From the NCBI GenBank assembly GCA_012026785.1, contig VEOW01000054.1, forward strand, positions 1 to 43,169: a stretch of DNA of 43,169 nucleotides, read 5' to 3'. Below the pieces are notes generated by a model. That model was not told the DNA's origin, did no database searches, and was given only the letters and a program-made list of their open reading frames with translations. Positions 6,539-14,510 of this stretch are shown here, piece by piece (within the stretch, counting starts at the first letter, position 1; each line of letters opens with the position of its first letter). The position numbers and the translations under genes were made by a program. The DNA is from Chloroflexota bacterium. Lineage in GTDB: Bacteria > Chloroflexota > Limnocylindria > Limnocylindrales > CSP1-4.

Positions 6539-8025
6539 ACAGCCGAGCCGCCGAGCTCATCGTCCGCTCCCGGAGGATCCTCACACCGGAGGGGTGGCGG
6601 GACGGTGCGATCGTGGTGCGGGATGGCCGAATTGCAGAGATCGCAGCGCCCGAGAACGAACCGCCCGCCGATCGGCGCGTCGACGCCGTTGACCAGGTCG
6701 TCGTTCCCGGGCTGATCGACTCCCACGTGCATCTGCGAGACCCGGGCTTCACCGACAAGGAGGACTACACATCGGGAACGCGGGCTGCGGCCGCGGGCGG
6801 GGTAACGACGGTTCTCGACATGCCGAATGTCCAGCCGCCGACGACCACGGCCGAGCGGCTCACGGCGCATTTCGCCAATGCGGCCACGAAGTCAATCGTT
6901 GACTTCGGCCACAACGCCGCCGCCACGATTCCCGAGGAGATCCACGGCCTGGCCGCGGCGGGCGCGACCGCCTTCAAGGTGTTCATGATGGCTGACGTGG
7001 GTCGCGACTACCCCCACATGCCAGGCGTCGCGGTGGCTGATCACGCCACCCTCCTGCAGATCTGCGAGCAGGTCGCTGCCACCGGTCGCCCGCTCTTCGT
7101 CCATTGTCACGACCAGTCGATCTACGAGCTGTTCGTGCAGCGCGCTTGGCAGACCTGGGGACGCGACTACCGATCCTATGCGCGCGCTTGGCGCGAGGGC
7201 GAGGGACTCGTGGTCGACTCAGGCGTCTCGACGATGCTGCTGCTCCAACGGGAGACGGGTGTCCGCCTCCACATCCTCCACCTCAGCACGATCGGTGGGG
7301 TCCGAATGATCGCGCAGGCAAAGGCGGAAGGCCGCCAGGTCACGGCGGAGGTGAATCCGCACGCCCTTTTCGTGGCCAACTCCTGGAACAACCTCGAGAA
7401 GCTCGGGCCCTACGTACTGGGCATGTGGATCCCAGATCACCATGCGGCCGCGATTCGTGAAGCCACGCTGAATGGCATCGCGGACGTGATCGGCACGGAC
7501 CATTCCCCGCATACCCTGGCCGAGAAGGAACAGGGCTGGACCGACATGTACGCCACACCCGGCGGCAGTCCCATCATCCAGCATTACCTCTCACTGTTCC
7601 TTACCGAGGTGAACAGGGGCGCCTTCACCCTCGAGCGCGTCGTCGAGCTCTGTTCCACCGCCCCTGCGAAGCTGCTCGACCTTTATCCAAGGAAGGGCGC
7701 CATCACTCCTGGCGCCGATGCGGACCTCGTGGTCATCGACATGGACCGCGAGATGGTCATCCGCGCCGCCGAGAGCTACTACAAGTGCGGCTGGACGAAT
7801 CTCGAGGGCCGGGCAGTGAAGGGCGTGCCCGTCATGACCGTCCTTCGAGGTCGGGTGATCTTCGAGGACGGCGAGGTCACCGCTGAACCCGGCTATGGGC
7901 AGCTTGTCCGCCCGAAGGGCGGGCCAGAGGTTGATGGACACACCAGCCTCACGCCCGACGTCACGGTCGCCCGACCAGTCAGCGACCTCAGCGTTAGCCT
8001 TGTGCGCCGAGCAGGTAAGGAATGA
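6535..8025 (+). CDS. Cyclic amidohydrolase (allantoinase/dihydroorotase/hydantoinase type)
   Basis: This 496-residue amidohydrolase has a two-metal site: H64 and H66 (DSHVHLRDPGF), K148 (AFKVFM, the bridging lysine usually carboxylated), H190 or H192 (VHCHD), H248 (ILHLST) and D321 (GTDHSPH). The family hydrolyses cyclic amides or ureides such as dihydropyrimidine, hydantoin, allantoin or dihydroorotate. The C-terminus has the usual small beta domain (GADADLVVIDMD). The ATG overlaps the preceding stop (ATGA), and the TGA overlaps the following ATG. It is closest in style to the minus-strand gene at 19673; both share NAAATIP, AFKVFM and VTAEVNPHALF/VTAEVNPWALF. Exact substrate is unknown. No carbamoylase follows, so the product is probably not handled by the classical hydantoin route. 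Confidence 0.9.
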   Translation: MNSRAAELIVRSRRILTPEGWRDGAIVVRDGRIAEIAAPENEPPADRRVDAVDQVVVPGLIDSHVHLRDPGFTDKEDYTSGTRAAAAGGVTTVLDMPNVQPPTTTAERLTAHFANAATKSIVDFGHNAAATIPEEIHGLAAAGATAFKVFMMADVGRDYPHMPGVAVADHATLLQICEQVAATGRPLFVHCHDQSIYELFVQRAWQTWGRDYRSYARAWREGEGLVVDSGVSTMLLLQRETGVRLHILHLSTIGGVRMIAQAKAEGRQVTAEVNPHALFVANSWNNLEKLGPYVLGMWIPDHHAAAIREATLNGIADVIGTDHSPHTLAEKEQGWTDMYATPGGSPIIQHYLSLFLTEVNRGAFTLERVVELCSTAPAKLLDLYPRKGAITPGADADLVVIDMDREMVIRAAESYYKCGWTNLEGRAVKGVPVMTVLRGRVIFEDGEVTAEPGYGQLVRPKGGPEVDGHTSLTPDVTVARPVSDLSVSLVRRAGKE

Positions 8026-9443
8026 CCGACGCGCTGCCGCTGGATCTGCTCGTTCGCGGTGGGACCGTCGTCACGGATGGTGCCGTTCGTCGAGCCGACG
8101 TGGGCGTCCGCGGCGGCGTGGTCGCCGGAATTTGGGAGGACGGCGGGCCGCAGGCTGCAGCCAGCGGCGTCGACGCCACAGGCAAGATCGTCATGCCCGG
8201 CGCGATTGATGCGCACTTCCATACCAACACGGGTTGGGCGCAGATGGCCGTCAAGGCGGATGATCCGACTTCCGCCACGCGGAGTGCCGCAGCGGGTGGC
8301 GTCACGACCGTCATCACCTTCGTCTGGGGCAATGCCGGACAGCCGCTGCCCGAGTTCTTGGGCGCCTACTTCGAGATGGCGAGTCAGCTCTCGATCACGG
8401 ATTTCAGCGCGCATTGCGGGGTGCGCCCCGAGCCGGCCCTGATCGAACAGATCCCCGAGGCGATCGCCATGGGGGTGACCTCATTCAAGTTTCACTACGC
8501 CTATCGCCGAACGTCGCAGGGTCGGACGACGGACGATCGTGATCGTCTCGCGGCGATGCGACTCATCGAGCGCCACGGCGGCCTCGCCCTGTTCCACTGC
8601 GAGAACGGCGAGATCACGGACTTCCTCGAGGACGAGCTCGGAACAGCCGGCAAGGTTGGCTACGAACACTACCTCGCCTCGCGACCGAATCTCGCCGAGG
8701 CCGAGACGGTTCACCGAACGATGCTCCTGTGCGAGCTGACCGGCTGCCCCGTCTACATCGTCCATACCAGTGCCCGGGAGAGTGTCGCCGAGATCGTCGC
8801 CGCGCGCGCGCGCGGGCTACCGGTCCATGCCGAGACATGCCCGCAGTACCTGACGCTGACGAATGATGCTGTCCTGGAATGGGGCCCCCTCGCGAAGGTG
8901 GCTCCCCCGCTCCGGACTAAGGCCGACGCGGAGGTGCTGTGGCAGGCCGTTGCCCGTGGCGAGGTCGAGGTGGTCGGTAGCGATCACTCGGCGAACCGGC
9001 GGGAGGACAAGGACGCTGCCCGGGACGACTTCCGAAAGGCGCCGTTCGGGACCCCGATTGTCGAGTTGATGGTGAACCTCCTGTACTCCGAAGGCGTCGT
9101 GGCAGGCCGCCTGAGTCTCGAGCGTTTCGTCGATGCGGTCACCGCCAGCCCCGCGCGGCTGTTCGGAATGTACCCGCGGAAGGGGACGCTCCAGGTCGGT
9201 GCCGACGCCGACATCCTGATCTGGGACCCGGACGCGTCGTGGACTGTGCGAGCCGCGGAGCTGGTGAACCCGGCTGGTTACAGCATCTTCGAAGGCCGCA
9301 ACTTGCGCGGCCGGGCGTGGCGGTCGTGGCTTCGCGGTCAACCGCTGCTGACGGAGGCGGGCGTGGTCGCCGCGCCGGGGCATGGCCGTCCTGTCGCGCG
9401 AATGCCACGGCCGGGATTGGAGGGGGTGCAGGGTGCTGCTTGA
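8022..9443 (+). CDS. Dihydropyrimidinase/D-hydantoinase-like amidohydrolase
   Basis: This 473-residue member of the cyclic amidohydrolases is more like dihydropyrimidinase than its upstream neighbour. Metal ligands are H65 and H67 (DAHFHT), K156 (SFKFHYAY), H192 (LFHCENGE), H248 (YIVHTS) and D321 (GSDHSAN). The AETCPQYL segment (270-277) is typical of hydantoinases and dihydropyrimidinases. It would open a six- or five-membered cyclic imide or amide. ATG 8022 overlaps the upstream TGA by four bases, and its own end overlaps the GTG of the CoxG-like gene. Two different cyclic-amide hydrolases side by side suggest two successive ring-opening steps, or two related substrates. Confidence 0.9.
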   Translation: MTDALPLDLLVRGGTVVTDGAVRRADVGVRGGVVAGIWEDGGPQAAASGVDATGKIVMPGAIDAHFHTNTGWAQMAVKADDPTSATRSAAAGGVTTVITFVWGNAGQPLPEFLGAYFEMASQLSITDFSAHCGVRPEPALIEQIPEAIAMGVTSFKFHYAYRRTSQGRTTDDRDRLAAMRLIERHGGLALFHCENGEITDFLEDELGTAGKVGYEHYLASRPNLAEAETVHRTMLLCELTGCPVYIVHTSARESVAEIVAARARGLPVHAETCPQYLTLTNDAVLEWGPLAKVAPPLRTKADAEVLWQAVARGEVEVVGSDHSANRREDKDAARDDFRKAPFGTPIVELMVNLLYSEGVVAGRLSLERFVDAVTASPARLFGMYPRKGTLQVGADADILIWDPDASWTVRAAELVNPAGYSIFEGRNLRGRAWRSWLRGQPLLTEAGVVAAPGHGRPVARMPRPGLEGVQGAA

Positions 9444-9906
9444 GATTGCCAAGTCGGTCACGCTCGACCAGCCCACCGACACCGTGTGGGAAATCGTGCG
9501 CGTGCCGGAAACCGTTGCGGCTTGCCTTCCGAACATCCGTGAGTTCGAGCGACAGGGAGAGGGTGCGACATACGCCGCGACCATCGAGGACAAGCTGGGC
9601 CCGTTCAAAGTCGAGGTGCCGGTGACCATCGAGGTCGGCGAGGACACGCAGGATCGTCGGATGACGGCCAACGTCGCCGGCAACGACAAGCGCGGGCAGG
9701 CCCGGGTCCGTGGTGAGGTTGCGGCCTCAGTCGTAGCTACTGACGGGGGATCTGTCCTCGAACTGACGTCGCGGATCGAGGTCCTCGGACGGCTGGCAAC
9801 GCTCGGCGCGGTGCCGATGCGACGGCGAGCCGATCAGATCTTCGACGTGTTCGTCCGCAACCTCTCGGCGCGGCTCAGCGCGCCCACGAGCGGACCGGAC
9901 CATTGA
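9433..9906 (+). CDS. CoxG-like SRPBCC protein
   Basis: This protein of about 157 residues has the START/SRPBCC pattern of CoxG (carbon monoxide dehydrogenase subunit G): a first strand LEIAKSVTLDQPTDTVWEIV, then VAACLPNIREFE, DKLGPFKVEVP and GQARVRGEV. CoxG-like proteins accompany molybdenum hydroxylases and recruit them to the membrane in the CO system, without being catalytic. GTG 9433 is chosen because GGAGGGGG lies at 9418-9425 and because the conserved domain begins at once. It overlaps the previous stop by 11 bases. The next two genes encode the first Mo hydroxylase, so it probably serves that enzyme or its neighbour at 13647-17286. Confidence 0.8.
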   Translation: MLLEIAKSVTLDQPTDTVWEIVRVPETVAACLPNIREFERQGEGATYAATIEDKLGPFKVEVPVTIEVGEDTQDRRMTANVAGNDKRGQARVRGEVAASVVATDGGSVLELTSRIEVLGRLATLGAVPMRRRADQIFDVFVRNLSARLSAPTSGPDH

Positions 9907-10385
9907 GTCCCACCGCGCCAGCCGAGATGCTCACGATGACGATCAACGGTCGCCGGGTGAGCATTGATGCCGACCCAAGCGAGTCACTCGCGTATGTGCT
10001 CCGGGAGCGCCTTCGGCTGACGGGCACCAAGATCTCCTGCGACGTCCAGGTCTGTGGCGCCTGCACCGTCCTCGTCGACGGGCTTCCGGTCAGCTCGTGC
10101 ACCTACCTTGCCTACGAGGCCCGGGGCCGCGAGGTCCTCACGGTGGAAGGGCTCGCCCATACGGACGGCGCGCTCGATCCGCTGCAGCGCGCGTTCATCG
10201 AGGACAACGCCTTCCAGTGCGGCTACTGCACTGGTGGCATGCTCCTCGCGGCGCACGCCTACCTTGCCGACGAGCAGGACGGCGACAGCGGCGAGAACGT
10301 GTTCGAGGCGCTCGCCGGAAACATCTGCCGATGCACCGGCTACGTGCCCATCGTTGCAGCGGTGCTGCGCGTCCGAGACGGCTAA
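9903..10385 (+). CDS. Mo hydroxylase 2Fe-2S subunit 1
   Basis: This 160-residue iron-sulfur subunit of the xanthine dehydrogenase/CO dehydrogenase small-chain type has all eight cluster cysteines: C46, C51, C54 and C66 (plant-ferredoxin domain, CGAC) and C106, C109, C142 and C144 (QCGYC and CRC in the helical domain). It passes electrons between the Mo and FAD sites. TTG 9903 overlaps the preceding TGA; ATG 9927 or 9936 are alternatives, and the last would begin MTINGRRV, which is typical of the family. One base separates its stop from the GTG of the fused FAD-Mo gene, so the two form one enzyme. Confidence 0.9.
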   Translation: MSPTAPAEMLTMTINGRRVSIDADPSESLAYVLRERLRLTGTKISCDVQVCGACTVLVDGLPVSSCTYLAYEARGREVLTVEGLAHTDGALDPLQRAFIEDNAFQCGYCTGGMLLAAHAYLADEQDGDSGENVFEALAGNICRCTGYVPIVAAVLRVRDG

Positions 10386-10386
10386 C

Positions 10387-13300
10387 GTGCCCAGCTACCC
10401 CTATCCCTTCAAGATCCTCCAGCCAGCATCGGTGGCTGAAGCGGCGCAGTTGATCGTCGCCGATCCGGACGCCACGCTGTACGCCGGCGGCACTGAGCTC
10501 CTCCTGGCGATGAAGCAGGGTGGGCTGCGGTTCGAGACGCTCGTCGATCTGAAGACTGTTCCCGGGCTGACGGGCCTGGGTGTCCAGTCGAACCGCCTCC
10601 TGATCGGCGCGCTGGTTACCCATCGCGCGATCGCCCGATCGCCGCTCGTGCGAGCCCGGCTGCCGGAACTGGCCGATCTCGAGTCCCGGATCGCCAATCC
10701 CAGGGTTCGCGCGACGGGCACGCTTGGTGGGAACCTTGCGTTCGCCGAGCCCCATTCGGACCCGGCGACACTCCTGATGGCCCTGGACGCCGAGGTCGCC
10801 TCGGCGGGCCCAAGCGGCGACCGAGTGCTGCCCATCGGCGATCTGATCGCCGAGCCCTACGAGACGATCCTGGAGCGCGGTGAGATCCTGCGCGAGATCG
10901 CTATCCCGCTTCTAGCCGCCACGCAGCGCATCGCCTATCACAAGGTCCAGCTCCACGAGCGGCCGATGCTGGGCATCGCCTTCCGCCTTGACCTGAACGA
11001 TGCCGGAAGCCGCGTCGATGCCGCGCGCCTCGTCGTCGGCGCCGCGAGCCCGGTTCCACGCCGTAGCCCCAGCGCCGAAGCACTGCTGATCGGCTCGGTG
11101 GACGATCTCGAAGACCGTCTGCTGTCGGCTGCGGCGTTGCTCGCGAACGAGGCCGAGCTCGTGGACGACGAAGAGGGCTCGGCCGATTACAAGCGGCACC
11201 TCATCGAGGTTCACGTCGCCCGCCTCGGCCGGCGGCTGCTCGGGTCAGAGGATGGCCCCGAGGCCGGGGCGCCCGATGCGGGAGCGCTCGTCCGAAGTTG
11301 GCGCGAGTCGCAGCGACATGAGCCGAAGCCCGGGTTCCGCGTGGTGGGCCACTCCGTCCCTCGGACGGACGGTCCGTCAAAGGTGACCGGGCAGGCGGTC
11401 TACACGGCCGACGTCCGCGTTCCGGGGATGACGTACGCAAAGGTCCTGAGGAGCCCGGTCGCGCATGCCCGGATCCGCTCGATCGATGCCGCTCCCGCCC
11501 GATCTGCCCCCGGTGTCGTGGGCATCCTCCTCGGGGAGCACCTTCGTGCTCTCGCGAGCCCGCGATACGGCCATGCCGTTCGAGATCACTGGATCCTCGC
11601 GGTCGAGAAAGTGCGCTACGTCGGCGAGCCCGTCGCAGTGGCGATCGCCGAGACAGAACCCCAGGCGCAGCACGCGCTCGAGCTGATCGACATCCAGTAC
11701 GAGGAGCTCGAGCCGGTGATGACGGCCGAGACGGCTCTCGCTGATGGGGCGCCCTTGATCCACGAGGAGCAGTACGAAACCGGTGCATCACCGGGTCACG
11801 TCAACCTCGAGGCGATCGCCGAACGATCGAACCTGCTGAGCCACGATCTCCTGAAGTGGGGCGACGTGGACAGTGCGTTCGCGCGGGCCGACATCGTGGT
11901 TGAGGGTGAGTACTACTACCCGATGGCGTTTGCCTATCCCCTGGAGCCATATGTGGCCGTCGCGGACTACCAGGACGACATGCTGACCGTGTACTCGTGC
12001 GGGCAGCACACGTACATGGTTCGCAGGGACCTCGTCGACGTCTTCGGTCTGCCGTTGAGTCGAGTCCGCGTCATCACGCCATTCGTTGGTGGCGGCTTCG
12101 GCTCCAAGTCGTACACCAAGATCGAGCCGCTCACCGCTGTCTGCTCGTGGCATGTCCGGCGCCCGGTCCGCCTCGAACTGACCGTCGAGGAGACGGTCCT
12201 GACGACCCGCTCTGATGACGCTCGCATCCAACTTCGCACCGCGGCGGACGCGACGGGCCGGCTGATCGCTCGCCAGGCCCGGTGTCTCCTGAACAGCGGC
12301 GCGTACGCGGAGAACAGCCTGCTCGTCTCGGCCAAGACGGCCGCTCGCCTCGTTGGCCCCTACGCCCTCGAGGCGGTGGATCTGGAGTCTCGTGCGGCGT
12401 ACACCAATACCGCTCCGGCAAGCTCGTACCGGGGCTTCGGCGGTTTCCACGCCACTCTCGCCTCCGAAGTGCAGCTCGACGAGCTGGCCGAGCGCCTTGG
12501 GATTGATCCGCTGGAGATCCGCCTTCGAAACCTGGCTCCTCCCGGAACGGTGTTCTATCCGGGCAAGCGGCCGATGACCGCCGACGCGGCGGGCGACGTG
12601 TCCCTCGTGGCCGAGGCCCTCGATTGGGGAACCCCGCGGCCGCGCGGCCGCGGCCTTGGCATGGCCATCAACGCCATCGATGCCGGCGCGGCTCCCGTCG
12701 GTCGGAGTGAGGTGCGGGTCCATGGCGACGGTTCGCTGACAGTGCTGAGCGGGAGCGCCGAGCTCGGTCAAGGCAGTCGGACCGTGCTCGCCCAGATCGC
12801 CGCCGAGGAGTTCGGTGTCGACCTCGCCAGAGTCCGTGTCGTCCAGTCCGACACCGCGGTCACGCCGTTCGCTCGATCAACTGGCGCTGACAGGACCACG
12901 ACGATGGAGGGCACGACCGTCCTGCTCGCCTGCCGCGACGCGAAGGCGCAGCTCCAGGAGATGGCCCAGGACATCTGGGAGGCACCGCCCGAGCTCGTCA
13001 CGCTTGAGCCGACGGGCGTCCGACTGGCAGACACCGACGAGCGCATGGGCTGGGGCGACGTCATCGGCCGCTACTTCCGCCAGCGGGACATGGAGATCAT
13101 CGGCCGGGGGCACATCAGGCCAGTGGGCGACTGGGGCCTGCTGCCGCCGTTCTGGGAGTTGCCCCTCGCGGGCGTCGAGGTGGACGCCGACGGCGAGACG
13201 GGCGACTGGCGCCTGCGGCGCCTGGTCACGCTTGGCGACGTGGGACTGGCAATCAACCCGGCGATGGCGGAGGGCCAGGACCTGGGCTCGGCGATCATGG

Positions 13301-13647
13301 GACTCGGGGTCGCGCTGCGCGAGGAGCTCATCTACGAGGGCCAACAGCTCCTGAACGGCTCGCTCCTCGGCTATCGCGTCCCAGGCTTCGGTGACCTCCC
13401 GGATACGGTGGCGGGCATCCTCGTCGAGGGCCAGGACGGGATCGGACCCTATGGAGCGAAAGGCCACGGCGACGGCTCGCTGAGCTCGATGTCCGCGGCC
13501 GTCGCCAACGCTCTTCATGCTGCGCTGGGCGTTCGGCTCCATCAACCGCCGTTCACACCGGAGCGGGTTTGGCGTGCTCTTCGAGAACGTGAGGCGGCGG
13601 CGGCGGCCACCGGCGCGACGGCGGGCAGCAGCGGTGGGGTTCGCTGA
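10387..13647 (+). CDS. Fused FAD + molybdopterin subunit of a Mo hydroxylase
   Basis: This is one uninterrupted 1086-residue protein. Residues about 1-285 are a CoxM-like FAD domain (YAGGTELL, TLGGNLAFAEPHSD), then a linker rich in Glu, Gly and Ala, then from about 320 a complete Mo-pterin subunit (VTGQAVYTADV, VGGGFGSKSY, SYRGFG, AELGQGS). FAD and Mo subunits are usually separate; bacterial XdhA fuses 2Fe-2S with FAD, and animal enzymes fuse all three, so FAD-Mo alone is unusual. Near the C-terminus the active-site motif GVGE is replaced by GHGD, making the catalytic position Asp1029 (bases 13471-13473). The loop SYRGFG excludes a form I CO dehydrogenase, which has an AYxCSFR loop. GTG 10387 is one base after the previous stop; starting further upstream would overlap the 2Fe-2S gene in another frame. 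Confidence 0.85.
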   Translation: MPSYPYPFKILQPASVAEAAQLIVADPDATLYAGGTELLLAMKQGGLRFETLVDLKTVPGLTGLGVQSNRLLIGALVTHRAIARSPLVRARLPELADLESRIANPRVRATGTLGGNLAFAEPHSDPATLLMALDAEVASAGPSGDRVLPIGDLIAEPYETILERGEILREIAIPLLAATQRIAYHKVQLHERPMLGIAFRLDLNDAGSRVDAARLVVGAASPVPRRSPSAEALLIGSVDDLEDRLLSAAALLANEAELVDDEEGSADYKRHLIEVHVARLGRRLLGSEDGPEAGAPDAGALVRSWRESQRHEPKPGFRVVGHSVPRTDGPSKVTGQAVYTADVRVPGMTYAKVLRSPVAHARIRSIDAAPARSAPGVVGILLGEHLRALASPRYGHAVRDHWILAVEKVRYVGEPVAVAIAETEPQAQHALELIDIQYEELEPVMTAETALADGAPLIHEEQYETGASPGHVNLEAIAERSNLLSHDLLKWGDVDSAFARADIVVEGEYYYPMAFAYPLEPYVAVADYQDDMLTVYSCGQHTYMVRRDLVDVFGLPLSRVRVITPFVGGGFGSKSYTKIEPLTAVCSWHVRRPVRLELTVEETVLTTRSDDARIQLRTAADATGRLIARQARCLLNSGAYAENSLLVSAKTAARLVGPYALEAVDLESRAAYTNTAPASSYRGFGGFHATLASEVQLDELAERLGIDPLEIRLRNLAPPGTVFYPGKRPMTADAAGDVSLVAEALDWGTPRPRGRGLGMAINAIDAGAAPVGRSEVRVHGDGSLTVLSGSAELGQGSRTVLAQIAAEEFGVDLARVRVVQSDTAVTPFARSTGADRTTTMEGTTVLLACRDAKAQLQEMAQDIWEAPPELVTLEPTGVRLADTDERMGWGDVIGRYFRQRDMEIIGRGHIRPVGDWGLLPPFWELPLAGVEVDADGETGDWRLRRLVTLGDVGLAINPAMAEGQDLGSAIMGLGVALREELIYEGQQLLNGSLLGYRVPGFGDLPDTVAGILVEGQDGIGPYGAKGHGDGSLSSMSAAVANALHAALGVRLHQPPFTPERVWRALREREAAAAATGATAGSSGGVR

Positions 13648-14510
13648 TGCAGCCGTTCGAGCTCCTCCAGCCGCGAACGCTCGAGGATGCCCTGGATCGG
13701 CTTGCCGACGACGAGGAAGCGCGGCCGCTGGCCGGAGGAACGGCGCTCGTCGTGCTCATGAAGCATGCGCTGCTGCGACCCGAGCGGCTCGTCAATCTCA
13801 AGCGGATCCCCGCGCTCCAGGGCATCGATTGGAGCTCGGAGACGGGCCTTCGAATCGGCGCCCTCACGACCATCCGTGAGGTCGAACAGCACCAAGCCGT
13901 GCGAACCTGGTTTCCCGCTCTCGCCGAGGCCTGCCACGTCGTCGCCAACGTGAGGATCCGCAACCTCGCCACGCTCGGTGGGAACCTCGCCCACGCAGAC
14001 TACCAATCGGATCCGCCAGCGATGCTCATCGCGCTCGGAGCACGTGTGCGGATTCGTTCGGTGAGCGGTGAACGCGAGGAGCCTCTTGAGACCTTCCTCG
14101 TCTCCGGCTATCAGACAACCCTGGAACCAGGCGAGCTTGTAACCGACATCCTCGTCCCGCCGCCGACCGCTGGTCGACGAATGCAATACCTGAAGTTCAC
14201 GACCCGGTCCGCCGAAGATCGGCCGTGCGTCGGCGTCGCCGTCAGCCTCGGGCTCGAGGGCACGGCCTGCAGGGACCTTCGGGTCGTCGTCGGAGCAGTC
14301 TCCTCGACTCCGGTTCGAGTCGCCGAGGGCGAGGAGCTCGCGACGGGCAAGGTCCTGACCCCTGATCTCATCGACGAGATCGCGGGGCGGGCCGCTTCGG
14401 CGGTCGACCCGATCGGCGACGTCCGCGGATCGCCCGAGTACAAGCGACGGCTCGTCCAGGTGCTCGTCAGGCGATCCCTGCTCGGGTCCGTCACGGAGGT
14501 GTCAGCTTGA
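13647..14510 (+). CDS. Mo hydroxylase FAD subunit 2 (CoxM-like)
   Basis: This 287-residue FAD-binding medium subunit of the CO dehydrogenase/xanthine dehydrogenase family has the two flavin motifs LAGGTALV (about 28-35) and LATLGGNLAHADYQSD (about 108-123), plus the C-terminal domain with YKRRLVQVLVRR. It takes electrons from the 2Fe-2S clusters. ATG 13647 uses the last base of the upstream TGA (TGATG), so it is translationally coupled to the fused gene. It is separate here, whereas the neighbouring enzyme has FAD and Mo domains fused. This shows two complete Mo hydroxylases of different architecture in one operon. Confidence 0.9.
   Translation: MQPFELLQPRTLEDALDRLADDEEARPLAGGTALVVLMKHALLRPERLVNLKRIPALQGIDWSSETGLRIGALTTIREVEQHQAVRTWFPALAEACHVVANVRIRNLATLGGNLAHADYQSDPPAMLIALGARVRIRSVSGEREEPLETFLVSGYQTTLEPGELVTDILVPPPTAGRRMQYLKFTTRSAEDRPCVGVAVSLGLEGTACRDLRVVVGAVSSTPVRVAEGEELATGKVLTPDLIDEIAGRAASAVDPIGDVRGSPEYKRRLVQVLVRRSLLGSVTEVSA

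Noticed and set aside
8805-8818. Alternating CG run as a structural DNA signal
   Set aside because: It lies inside a conserved amidohydrolase coding for Ala-Arg repeats. A similar run at 20444-20470 is also inside a gene. Codon bias explains both.
4573-9443. A Rut or classical hydantoin pathway
   Set aside because: LLM and amidohydrolase families occur in such routes, but no RutB-F set and no carbamoylase is present; family membership alone does not show the substrate.
10054-10386. Longer N-terminus for the fused FAD-Mo gene, from ATG 10054
   Set aside because: The extra residues are a low-complexity shadow of the 2Fe-2S gene in another frame; GTG 10387 directly precedes the conserved FAD domain.
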